A stretch of 61,275 nucleotides of DNA from an uncultured Bacteriovoracaceae bacterium. GTDB taxonomy: Bacteria > Bdellovibrionota > Bacteriovoracia > Bacteriovoracales > Bacteriovoracaceae. Position 1 is the first letter of the stretch, and each line of letters starts with the position of its first letter. Position numbers and translations under genes: made by a program. Where the stretch lies: NCBI GenBank assembly GCA_938017795.1, contig CALIJZ010000026.1, positions 1 through 61,275 of the forward strand, written 5' to 3'. The notes beneath the pieces were generated by a model that made no database searches, was not told where the DNA came from, and saw only the letters and a list, made by a program, of their open reading frames with translations. Of this stretch, positions 35,732-44,112 are shown in pieces.

Positions 35732-37313
35732 TTAACTCCTTAGAATTTAAATTATTATGTTTTGATATTTTCTTATTTTGGATTAGATAAATCTCATCAG
35801 CGACCTGGAAAGTCGTTACCCTATGTGAGGTAAATACTAATAGCTTATTTTGAAAATATTTCTTCTCAGCAAGTCTTTCGAGGATTTCTTTTTCTAAAAT
35901 ATTATCAACAGACGAAAAGGGATCATCCCAAAGATAAACTTCTTCATCAGAGAGTAAACTCTGAATCAGGGCCATTCGTTTAATTTGTCCTCCGGAGAGC
36001 TTCTTACCGTTTTCTCCGACTATCAATTCAAGAATATTCTCCTGCCTTTGTTCCAATTGATCTAACGAGAAAATTTTGATTAACTCCAAGACCTTTTCAT
36101 CAGTTATATCTTCTCTACCTAAGGTTAAATTATTTCTAATAGAATCATTAAAAAGGTGAGGTTCTTGTAACACTAAAGAAAAACTTTTATTTTTTGATTT
36201 CAACAAGTCAGCAATGGAAAACAAAAGATGAGACTTTCCACTTGCAGTATTTCCACATATACCTACTTTTTTATTTTTAACTAAATTTAATTCTAATTTT
36301 TGATCCCATAAACTCGAAGTTATATGATATTTTTCTTTATCTTCAGATAATTCTCCGTCAATTGTTATTGTTTTTGTTACTGAGCCTACAAACTTCTTTA
36401 TACGTTTCCAACTTGCAAGTGCAGTCATTGTGACAATTCCAATCCATGACAAAAACATTAATGGTTCAAGTGCGATATATAACAATCCTGAAAAAAGAAT
36501 AATTGTTGTTACACCTAGCTCTAATTGATAAATGAGCCATGCTCCCCACAAAAGAGAAAAGCTCATCCCCAAAGGAACCATAGGCGTTGCAATCGAAGGA
36601 CCTAAACTAGCTTTAAAAAAATAATTTAATTCCTTATCACTTGATGCTTTAAAGTTTTCATAAAAAGATTGTTCTTTCTGAAAATTGGCGATACTGCCCT
36701 TAGCGTCAAAAGTTTCAATTAGGATGTTTTGAACATCTCCTTGGGTTCCTACTGCTTTTTCTAAATAAGGTTGAAATAAAAAAATAACTACTGAGAATAA
36801 AAACACACTCCCCACCATTGGAGAAAATGCAATAAACAAACGCGAATCTATTTCAAAGATTTTAGGAATTAAAACCCAGGCGGCGATAATAATATTTCCA
36901 ATCTGAAGCAGAGCAAACCCGATAAACCCTCTTAATCTGTTTATATCATTTAAAATAATTTGATAAAGTTGACCAAAATTAAACTCACTGTATTGGCTTG
37001 GATAAGCATTTCGAATAAGTTCCAAAAGTTCAATTCTCAAGTTTTTTTGCTGCACTCTTGCAGGAAGAAAAAACAACCACCTTGATAAAGTCCTAAAAAC
37101 TAAAATAGTAATAGAGAGCAATAATAAAGTTGTAATTATAGAAGAGTCAAAATTCTTAGATAAAATATTATCACCTAGGTTTTTAGCTAACTCTGGGATT
37201 TGAACTTGTGCTGTATGCAAAACAAACAAAGAAATTAAAGCTAATATATAAAAATACCAAAACTCAAAGAGATGAAAAATAACCCAAGGGAGAAACCTTC
37301 TTGTAATTCTCAT
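35697..37313 (-). CDS. ABC exporter half-transporter with degenerate ATPase site
   Basis: 538 residues: membrane part (about 1-310) and ABC ATPase with Walker A GNTASGKSH, intact signature LSGGQIKR, and Walker B VYLWDDPFSSVD, where the catalytic Glu is replaced by Asp. The switch His is kept (TSHRVTTF). Asp in this position together with the partner's degenerate signature defines the non-hydrolytic half-site known from heterodimeric exporters such as TM287/288. The two genes therefore look like a matched pair. Its ATG overlaps the upstream LolC-like stop by one base (TAATG). Confidence 0.9.
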   Translation of the reverse strand: MRITRRFLPWVIFHLFEFWYFYILALISLFVLHTAQVQIPELAKNLGDNILSKNFDSSIITTLLLLSITILVFRTLSRWLFFLPARVQQKNLRIELLELIRNAYPSQYSEFNFGQLYQIILNDINRLRGFIGFALLQIGNIIIAAWVLIPKIFEIDSRLFIAFSPMVGSVFLFSVVIFLFQPYLEKAVGTQGDVQNILIETFDAKGSIANFQKEQSFYENFKASSDKELNYFFKASLGPSIATPMVPLGMSFSLLWGAWLIYQLELGVTTIILFSGLLYIALEPLMFLSWIGIVTMTALASWKRIKKFVGSVTKTITIDGELSEDKEKYHITSSLWDQKLELNLVKNKKVGICGNTASGKSHLLFSIADLLKSKNKSFSLVLQEPHLFNDSIRNNLTLGREDITDEKVLELIKIFSLDQLEQRQENILELIVGENGKKLSGGQIKRMALIQSLLSDEEVYLWDDPFSSVDNILEKEILERLAEKKYFQNKLLVFTSHRVTTFQVADEIYLIQNKKISKHNNLNSKELSEFFKSQRGSE

Positions 37314-38491
37314 TACTCGCGTACTTTTCGAATTAACTCTATATAAGAAGAGTTTTCTTTGTTAAAAGTAATTAAGGCGTAAAGCGAAAATAAAGAAGCA
37401 ACGCCATACGGAACAAAAAACGAGACCAATAGATGATATGTAGTTACTTCTACAGGTAATGATCGTTCTAGAAAGACATTTGGCATTATATCTGGTGCAT
37501 ATTCTTTTAATAAATATAAAACTAGCCCTCCAACTAAAAGCCCTGCAATGCAAGTAATTAAAGCTTGGATTTGAAAATATAAAAACATTAAATATGAAAT
37601 TGATTTTTTAGAAAGTCCTAAAATCCAAAAGCTAATAAGATCAAATCTAATCTTGTTAAAAAAGATAAGATTACCTGCAACAATCGTTATAGAAACCAAG
37701 AAACACATACATACAAATAAAACTAGCATTACGACTGATTCAAGGTTGAATGCCCATAAAAGCTCAGGGTTAGCATCTTCCCAAGATTTAAGATTAACAG
37801 TTTCTTCTAATCCTGAATCTTTAATAATTCCAGCAATCAAAGATCTGGGGTATTCATCATAGACTCTAATTAAATTATATGTTTTTTCTCTAATAAGATT
37901 ATGAATAAAACTACTTCTGACCCAAGCAGTTGTACTGTCAATTTCCTGGACATCTATTCTGGCGATATCAGAAACATCTTCACTGGACATTCGAGGAACT
38001 TCTCCAAAAAATAGGTCCACATGAGCAGGAGAGAAAAAGGTCACTGACGACAAAAGAGCACTTTTTAACCTAAAAGAAAGATCTTCACCCAAGATTACTC
38101 CACTATAGCTTAAGTCCTCTAAAAACTTGGGTTTACTTCTTTCAAAATCGATTCCACGTAAAACAATTGGAGCAATATATCCATCATGGCGTCCTAATAG
38201 TTCTAACTCAATCTCCTGAGTGAAAAAAACATTTTTCTTTTTCAGCTCACTCATTAATTTATCAATTGATTTTTCATCATACTCTGAAAAGCGAAGGACA
38301 TAACTTCCATTGGCTACTTTTGATCTTTTGATCATTTGTTCTTGAAGGCCATTCATCACACCTTGAATAACTAACAAGGCCATCGAAGAGAGAAACAATC
38401 CAAAGACGGCTAAGAAGATTAACTTTTGTCTAGTTTTTGAATGAAAGAGATATTTATAAAAATATCCTAAAAAAGATTTTGCTTTATTCAT
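37313..38491 (-). CDS. LolC/LolE-like FtsX-family permease
   Basis: 392 residues. One N-terminal membrane helix (about 25-45), a large periplasmic domain (about 50-240), then three further helices (about 250-375) form the MacB/FtsX permease layout used by LolC/E lipoprotein release machinery. No LolD-type ATPase gene is adjacent; the two ABC genes after it carry their own membrane domains, so the ATPase must come from elsewhere. It follows fadJ by two bases and overlaps the next gene by one. Lipoprotein release is the family function; this copy's job is inferred. Confidence 0.8.
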   Translation of the reverse strand: MNKAKSFLGYFYKYLFHSKTRQKLIFLAVFGLFLSSMALLVIQGVMNGLQEQMIKRSKVANGSYVLRFSEYDEKSIDKLMSELKKKNVFFTQEIELELLGRHDGYIAPIVLRGIDFERSKPKFLEDLSYSGVILGEDLSFRLKSALLSSVTFFSPAHVDLFFGEVPRMSSEDVSDIARIDVQEIDSTTAWVRSSFIHNLIREKTYNLIRVYDEYPRSLIAGIIKDSGLEETVNLKSWEDANPELLWAFNLESVVMLVLFVCMCFLVSITIVAGNLIFFNKIRFDLISFWILGLSKKSISYLMFLYFQIQALITCIAGLLVGGLVLYLLKEYAPDIMPNVFLERSLPVEVTTYHLLVSFFVPYGVASLFSLYALITFNKENSSYIELIRKVRE

Positions 38492-38493
38492 AT

Positions 38494-40608
38494 TTACGAA
38501 TAGAAACTTTTCCCTTGTTTTGATAACTCACTTAAATAAGGAGAAAGAGCAAAGCGATCACTTGAAAGCTCGGCACTCATATTTCTTATTTTCTCACATA
38601 TTTGGTCTGCACCAATATCATCAGCATATCTTAATAACCCACCCTTAAAAGGTGGAAAACCTATTCCAAAAATCATGGCCAGGTCTAAATTTGCAGCACT
38701 ATCAACTACTTGATCTTTCAAGCAATTAGCCGCTTCATTAATCATTGGAAAAATAAGTCGCTCTGTCATAGCAATATCGCTCGAGCTTTTTGTCTGACTA
38801 GGAAGAAGTCCTCTGACTTCAGGGTTAATCTCACCTTTCTTTCCAGCCTCATCATAAAGATAGATACCTTTAGAGTTCTTCTTTCCGAGGCACCCTAGCT
38901 CTAAAATTTCATCTAAAATTTTAGAAGGTTTTAATCTATCACCTATTCCTTTATACATCACTTTTCCAACTTTTTGAGAAACATCTATTCCGACTTCATC
39001 TAATAAATGACATGGTCCCATTGGAAGACCAAACTCTAAAACAACTCTGTCTAAATCTTCAATCGAATATCCTTCTTCAAGCATAAAGCCAGCTTCGTTT
39101 AAGTAAGCACAAAGAATTCTATTGACTAAAAACCCAGGGCCATCATTTACAATCACCGGAGTTTTCTTTGTTTCAACAACAAATTTATATAAAGAGTCTA
39201 AAGTATTTTGAGATACATTTTCATGTTTAATAATTTCTACTAAAGGCATCTTATTAACTGGATTAAAAAAGTGAAGGCCAGCAAAGCGAGATGAGTCTTT
39301 TAATACTGAAGCCATCTCATTTACACTCAATGATGAAGTATTAGATGTTAAAAGTGAGTCTGGACCTACTTTGGTTTCTAATTCTGATAAAACTTTTTTC
39401 TTAATATCCATATTTTCAACAACTGCTTCAATAACTAGATCTACTGAATGAAACCCAGAGTAAGTTAGAGTTGGAGAAATACTGGACATTTTTTTATTAA
39501 AATCATCTCGAGTCATTCTTCTTTTTCTAAGTTTAGATGAGAAATTTGAAGAAGCTTGTTTTAAACCAAGATTAAGTGCTCCTTCATTTATATCTTTCAT
39601 AAAACATGGAATATTATTATTGGCAAAATACCATGCAATTCCTCCACCCATTGTACCAGCGCCTAGGACAGCACCTGTTGATACATTTTTTAAATCAGTG
39701 CTTTTAGAATATTTTTTTGAATTATCATGAAGAAAAAATAAATTAATTAAATGTTCTGATTGCTTTGTTTGAGCAAGCTCACCAAAAAAACTTGCTTCTT
39801 TTTCAAGATAAGCACTTCTTGATTTAGAGCTATGATTTTCTAGAAGCTCAATAATTTTTAAAGGAGCAGGATAGTGGCCCTTTGTTTTCTTCATGACTCC
39901 ATCTCTAGCTTTAGAGAAGATAATACCTTTGGTTAAAGGATTACTTTCCATAAAAGAAGTCACTTTATCAGTCATATTCTTCTTTCTAGGCTCCACTTTC
40001 TTTAATAAATATTCTGGAGCTAGAGTTAATAGACGCTCCTTTGGCATGATAAAATCAGCTAGACCCATCTTATAAGCACTCTTAGCTCTCACTTGTCTTC
40101 CAGATAAAATAATATCTAAAGATTTAGCCATTCCAATTTTTTTAGGAAGTCTATAAGTACCACCAAAGCCTGGTAATACTCCTAACATTACTTCAGGAAG
40201 ACCAAGCTTAGTTGTTGAGCTATCACTGACAATTATTTTATTACAACTTAGCGCTAGTTCTAAACCACCCCCCAAGCAAAATCCATCAATGAGAGCTACT
40301 GTTGGGATATCCAAATCTTCAATCTTATTAAAAAGAGCCTGGCCTGAAGCTGAGCCTTCTGCTGCTGCAGCTGCGGTCTCTAAAGACTGGATAATAGAAA
40401 CATCAACTCCCGCGAGAAAAACACCTTCTTTAAGAGAATGAAAAATCACACCTCTTGCTTCATTATCAGCTTTGATAGTATCTAAAATTGTCTCAAGGTC
40501 TCTTAATGTCTGCTCAGTTAGTGTCGTTAAAGACTTTTCAACATCCTTTCCAAATCCGACATAATAAAATTTTTCTTTAACTTCAAATGCTATATTTTTA
40601 AAACTCAT
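38494..40608 (-). CDS. fadJ: Fatty acid oxidation complex alpha subunit
   Basis: 704 residues with two fused enzymes. Enoyl-CoA hydratase (about 1-190): GGGLELALS and LGLPEVMLGVLPGFGGTYRLP carry the two catalytic Glu. 3-hydroxyacyl-CoA dehydrogenase (about 310-690): GAGTMGGGIAWYFA (NAD loop), VIEAVVENMDIKKKV, LHFFNPVNKMPLVEI (catalytic His) and NDGPGFLVNRIL. It performs two successive beta-oxidation steps, paired with the thiolase encoded 16 bases upstream. Length matches FadJ (714) rather than FadB (729). It is followed immediately by the LolC-like gene. Confidence 0.92.
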   Translation of the reverse strand: MSFKNIAFEVKEKFYYVGFGKDVEKSLTTLTEQTLRDLETILDTIKADNEARGVIFHSLKEGVFLAGVDVSIIQSLETAAAAAEGSASGQALFNKIEDLDIPTVALIDGFCLGGGLELALSCNKIIVSDSSTTKLGLPEVMLGVLPGFGGTYRLPKKIGMAKSLDIILSGRQVRAKSAYKMGLADFIMPKERLLTLAPEYLLKKVEPRKKNMTDKVTSFMESNPLTKGIIFSKARDGVMKKTKGHYPAPLKIIELLENHSSKSRSAYLEKEASFFGELAQTKQSEHLINLFFLHDNSKKYSKSTDLKNVSTGAVLGAGTMGGGIAWYFANNNIPCFMKDINEGALNLGLKQASSNFSSKLRKRRMTRDDFNKKMSSISPTLTYSGFHSVDLVIEAVVENMDIKKKVLSELETKVGPDSLLTSNTSSLSVNEMASVLKDSSRFAGLHFFNPVNKMPLVEIIKHENVSQNTLDSLYKFVVETKKTPVIVNDGPGFLVNRILCAYLNEAGFMLEEGYSIEDLDRVVLEFGLPMGPCHLLDEVGIDVSQKVGKVMYKGIGDRLKPSKILDEILELGCLGKKNSKGIYLYDEAGKKGEINPEVRGLLPSQTKSSSDIAMTERLIFPMINEAANCLKDQVVDSAANLDLAMIFGIGFPPFKGGLLRYADDIGADQICEKIRNMSAELSSDRFALSPYLSELSKQGKSFYS

Positions 40609-40624
40609 GAGTGTTCCTAAATTC

Positions 40625-41914
40625 CTAAGATAAATTTTCTAAAATTACGGCTCCACCTTGTCCGCCACCTATACATAAACTAGCGACACCGTATTTTGAA
40701 CCTCTTTTTTTCATTTCATGACTTAAAGTAACAACTAATCTACTTCCAGTAGATCCAACTGGGTGACCCAAAGCAATTGCTCCACCATTTACGTTAAGTT
40801 TTTCAAGATCTATTTCTCCTGGAGGATTCGAAATATCCCACCTTCCAGAAAGTTTAGGATCAACACTAGCTTTTCTTACAGCTATTATTTGAGCAGCAAA
40901 AGCTTCATTGATTTCAATAAGATCCATCTGGGATAATTTTAAACCTGTCTTTTTAAACACTCCATGCATTGCCATCAATGGTCCCATCCCCATTCTCTCT
41001 GGCTCTAGTCCGTGAAAATGATAATCTACAATTTTAGCCATTGGAGTTAAGTTATATTTTTTCAATGCTTCTTCAGAACACATTAAAAGCATAGAACCAC
41101 CATCAGTAATAGGACAACTATTACCAACCGTGACAGTTCCAGTTTTCTTCTCAAAATAAGGCCTAAGTTTTGCTAAGGACTCTACTGAACTTTTAGCTCG
41201 AGGACCAATATCTTTAGAGACATGCTTGTCCATATTTTTTCCAGCAACGATCGGAATAATTTCATCATCAAATCTTCCACTCTCCATTGCTTTAATGGTC
41301 TTTGCATGAGAATTATTTGCATACTCATCTTGCTCTTTTCTAGAAATATTGAATTCCTTTGCAAGAGTCTCAGCAGTCTGCCCCATATTCTTTCCACAAA
41401 AAGGATCAGTAAGACCTTGCTCGATTGCAATAATGGGTTTTAAAAAATTTGGTCTAAAACTGCTTATAATAGAAAGTTTCTGGCCAACCGTTTTGGCCCT
41501 CATCATCTTAATGAAAAAATTGGTCATCTTTTTATTATAAATAAGTGGCATCTGAGACATACTCTCTACCCCACCTGCAAAAACAATATCGGCTCTACCA
41601 AGAGCAATTTTATCATAAGCATGACTTAAGGCCTCTAATCCTGAAGCACAATTTCGATGAACAGTTGATGCGCTGGTTGTTTTATCTAGACCAGCTTCGA
41701 GAGCAACAACCCTACCAACATTTGCATACTTTGCAGGAGTTCCAGTATTGCCAATAATTACTTCATCAACTGCATCAGTTGGAATATTAAACTCATTAAC
41801 TAAATGCCTTAATAAATAATGACCTAGAAAAGGAGCAGCAACATCTTTTAAATCGGCCCCCGATTTAACTTGTGGAGTTCTCACTCCCTTAACCAAATAT
41901 ACAGTTTTAGCCAT
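40625..41914 (-). CDS. fadI: 3-ketoacyl-CoA thiolase
   Basis: 429 residues of the thiolase family. HRNCASGLEAL near residue 88 carries the nucleophilic Cys, NEAFAAQ is the oxyanion motif, GGAIALGHPVGSTGSR holds the catalytic His, and ASLCIGGGQGGA the second Cys. It splits 3-ketoacyl-CoA in the last step of beta-oxidation. Size and the fadI-fadJ order fit FadI (436). It is the first gene of the minus-strand run; the 95 bases upstream before the terminator at 42009 must hold the promoter. Confidence 0.93.
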   Translation of the reverse strand: MAKTVYLVKGVRTPQVKSGADLKDVAAPFLGHYLLRHLVNEFNIPTDAVDEVIIGNTGTPAKYANVGRVVALEAGLDKTTSASTVHRNCASGLEALSHAYDKIALGRADIVFAGGVESMSQMPLIYNKKMTNFFIKMMRAKTVGQKLSIISSFRPNFLKPIIAIEQGLTDPFCGKNMGQTAETLAKEFNISRKEQDEYANNSHAKTIKAMESGRFDDEIIPIVAGKNMDKHVSKDIGPRAKSSVESLAKLRPYFEKKTGTVTVGNSCPITDGGSMLLMCSEEALKKYNLTPMAKIVDYHFHGLEPERMGMGPLMAMHGVFKKTGLKLSQMDLIEINEAFAAQIIAVRKASVDPKLSGRWDISNPPGEIDLEKLNVNGGAIALGHPVGSTGSRLVVTLSHEMKKRGSKYGVASLCIGGGQGGAVILENLS

Positions 41915-42000
41915 GACACATCCTTAAATAAATTGTAGTTACAATGAATTGTTTATGGTCATATCATATTGCAAATTGAATGAAAGTTAAAAAGATAGCA

Positions 42001-42046
42001 AAAAAAAATCGCTCCTGAAGGTGTCTAATATTTCCTTCAGGAGCGA
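42001..42046 (-). terminator. Strong rho-independent terminator of the barrel gene
   Basis: A 13-base-pair perfect stem (TCGCTCCTGAAGG at 42009-42021 with CCTTCAGGAGCGA at 42034-42046) closes on a 12-base loop. On the minus strand it is followed by eight Ts (the A-run 42001-42008). It lies 30 bases past the stop of 42076-43296. Confidence 0.9.
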
Positions 42047-42075
42047 TATAGAATTAAAGAGCAATTAGCTCTTAA

Positions 42076-43296
42076 TTAAAATGTTATTGAAAGTCCTGCA
42101 TTCACTCCAAAAGCGTTCGATCTAGCAAAATCAACCGATAACTCTCTTAAAATGGCTTCGTCACCATAGAAGTCTCTTAAGTTTGATCCACCAAAGCTTG
42201 TTAAACCTTTTGTATAACTCCCTTCTACGAAAAATCCTATATTTCTTGTAAATGAAAACTCTACTCCACCTTTTAGGTTAGCACCAAGGGCCCAAGTAGT
42301 ATGATTTTCTCCTCCAAAGAAGTATGTATCATTTTGATAGTCAAAGTTTTCAGCATAACTATCATCATAAGCTAGGTTCAATCTATTTAAATTTGTCCCA
42401 ACTCCAACATAAGGTCTTAGTCTAGTATTACTTAATAGATAAAACTTTCCATAAAGTTCAGCCCCTATAGAGTCCATTTTTATTGATCTTCCGTTACCAA
42501 AAAACTGAGAATAGTTATTGTTATAATATGGTTGATTATAACCATTATTATAAGCTCCATATCCATATACATCATGGCTGTTAGAAAACTGATCATTTAA
42601 AAATTTAACTTTATGATATGAAAGTCCAAGTCCGATTGAAACTTTCCTGTTCAATTCAGATTCAACCTTCAAACCAAATGATGGTGTAGACTCTAGGTTT
42701 CTAAAATGTTGACCATTTGAATAATTCCTAGCTCCAACATCTCCTAAAACCTTTAAGGAATCTACAAAAGAAAACTCTTCAGTTTGAGGAGCTTTTTTCA
42801 CACTTACTTGAGTAGGAGCTGCTTGAACAACTTTAACTCTTTGCTCGATAACTCTTGGAGCTGGAGCAATAACTGGTTTATCTGCAACACAATCAGGATC
42901 ACCTGCATTTTCATCTAAAAGACATTTGATCTGTTTGTTATATTCTTTAATTTTAGCTTCAGAAGACTTTCTTTCTGTTACATAGTCTTCAGTAGCACCA
43001 ACTAAAGTTTCAGTCGTGTTTTGAAGGTTTTTATAACCTTTAGACTTTTCTTTATTAAGATAGATCTGAGTTTTTTGTTTCTTTAACTCATTATTAATAA
43101 AGTTTAATTCTGAATCTGTAGCTGGTTCAGTTTCAGTAACCTGACCGTCAATATTTAAAGGTTTATCACTATAATTGATAACTTTATTAACGATTTGCTG
43201 TGAGCCCGAGCCATTTTGATTGTTCTCTTGTGCCATTGCGCCAAAAGTTCCTAAAAATAGACTCAAGAAAATTACATTTAAATCTCTTGAATTCAT
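42076..43296 (-). CDS. Outer-membrane beta-barrel protein with coiled periplasmic domain
   Basis: ATG 43296 is preceded by GGAGGGAAATA and gives 406 residues; the frame is open from 43323 but that start is unsupported. A signal peptide ends near GAMAQ. Residues about 50-135 are charged and helical with LNFINNELKKQKTQIY and KNLQNTTETLVGATEDYV, perhaps a peptidoglycan-spanning coil; two Cys (CLLDENAGDPDC) follow. After a Pro/Val/Gln linker the C-terminal 220 residues are an OmpA-like barrel with Tyr/Asn-rich loops, ending in GLSITF. It is monocistronic with its own terminator. Specific function unknown. Confidence 0.78.
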   Translation of the reverse strand: MNSRDLNVIFLSLFLGTFGAMAQENNQNGSGSQQIVNKVINYSDKPLNIDGQVTETEPATDSELNFINNELKKQKTQIYLNKEKSKGYKNLQNTTETLVGATEDYVTERKSSEAKIKEYNKQIKCLLDENAGDPDCVADKPVIAPAPRVIEQRVKVVQAAPTQVSVKKAPQTEEFSFVDSLKVLGDVGARNYSNGQHFRNLESTPSFGLKVESELNRKVSIGLGLSYHKVKFLNDQFSNSHDVYGYGAYNNGYNQPYYNNNYSQFFGNGRSIKMDSIGAELYGKFYLLSNTRLRPYVGVGTNLNRLNLAYDDSYAENFDYQNDTYFFGGENHTTWALGANLKGGVEFSFTRNIGFFVEGSYTKGLTSFGGSNLRDFYGDEAILRELSVDFARSNAFGVNAGLSITF

Positions 43297-43590
43297 TATT
43301 TCCCTCCAAGTTATAAAGCACACTTTTGCTCAAAATGAGCCTGATTCGCATTATTAAAAAGCGACTTTTTTATTCTTGAAGTATTCTTAGCAAATATTTG
43401 GATGCCGATGACGAGATGTGTAAAAATTACGAACGTGTCTCAAAATATCAGTAAAAAATATAGACTTACATTAAAAACAGCGATTTCTTAAAGATGAAAC
43501 AATTACACTCTCGATTGCGCTGCGCGGCAATTAGTGGTATCTACCTCTACGTTGCTCACTATAAAACAATTTTTTCACAAAGGAGAAAAA

Positions 43591-43860
43591 ATGAAATCAC
43601 TTTTAATCTTACTATTTAGCGCTTCTAGTGCATTTGCACTTCCTCTTAACTCTGAACAAGTTAAAGAAAGACTTGGAGCAAAGAATGCTATCTCATTTTC
43701 TGTATGGAGTTTAGCTGAAGGAAATCTACCTAAGTCTACTTGTGTTATTGGTGAGTTTGTTTCTAGAAGTGCTGGAGCTTATATCGTTCAAGATAGAGAC
43801 TATAAAACAAAAATTTTCTATTACAATGGTACTGAGCTTACTGATTGTGGTGAATTATAA
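43591..43860 (+). CDS. Small secreted protein, unknown
   Basis: ATG 43591 follows AAAGGAGAAAAA and gives 89 residues; the longer frame from 43534 is rejected for lack of a ribosome binding site. MKSLLILLFSASSAFA is the signal peptide. The mature 73 residues form a mostly beta domain (STCVIGEFVSRSAGAYIVQ, KTKIFYYNGTEL) with two Cys that could bond. No family is recognised. The 267 bases upstream contain no gene I can support; a short GC-rich inverted repeat near 43515-43532 is the only structure. Confidence 0.65.
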   Translation: MKSLLILLFSASSAFALPLNSEQVKERLGAKNAISFSVWSLAEGNLPKSTCVIGEFVSRSAGAYIVQDRDYKTKIFYYNGTELTDCGEL

Positions 43861-43869
43861 TATTCAATC

Positions 43870-43893
43870 GAGCTCAGGAGAAATTCTGAGCTC
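43870..43893. terminator. Weak hairpin between convergent genes
   Basis: GAGCTCAG and its complement CTGAGCTC, eight bases apart, lie between two convergent stops (43860 and 43895). Neither side has a T-run, so termination may depend on other factors. Confidence 0.45.
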
Positions 43894-43894
43894 A

Positions 43895-44083
43895 TTATCT
43901 CGGTATCGTATAGTTTTTAAACTCAGCTCCTGAATTTCCAAAATCTAGATTAATATATTGATTAAGAAGACCTTGATCTCCAACGAGATATGGCTTCACG
44001 TTTGTAACAAGGATATTAGCAAATGATACAACTACTAAAAGTAGTAATACATATTCAACCGCAGCCTGTCCTTTATTGTTCAT
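43895..44083 (-). CDS. Small pilin-like protein (class III / type IVb signal)
   Basis: 62 residues. MNNKGQAAVEYVLLLLVVVSFANILV combines a short basic leader, a Gly-Gln-Ala cleavage context and a Glu five residues into a hydrophobic helix, the pattern of Flp-type pilins and pseudopilins processed by a prepilin peptidase (cleavage after Gly5). The mature peptide would be only 57 residues. It is the last gene after the Kdo-transferase-like gene (29-base gap). No pilus assembly genes are near, so it would have to use machinery encoded elsewhere. Confidence 0.68.
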   Translation of the reverse strand: MNNKGQAAVEYVLLLLVVVSFANILVTNVKPYLVGDQGLLNQYINLDFGNSGAEFKNYTIPR

Positions 44084-44112
44084 GATATAATTATATAAGA
44101 CCCTGAATAGAT

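Noticed and set aside
43500..43535. GC-rich inverted repeat as a small RNA gene
   Set aside because: The stem is only about five bases, with no terminator or promoter pair; not enough to call.
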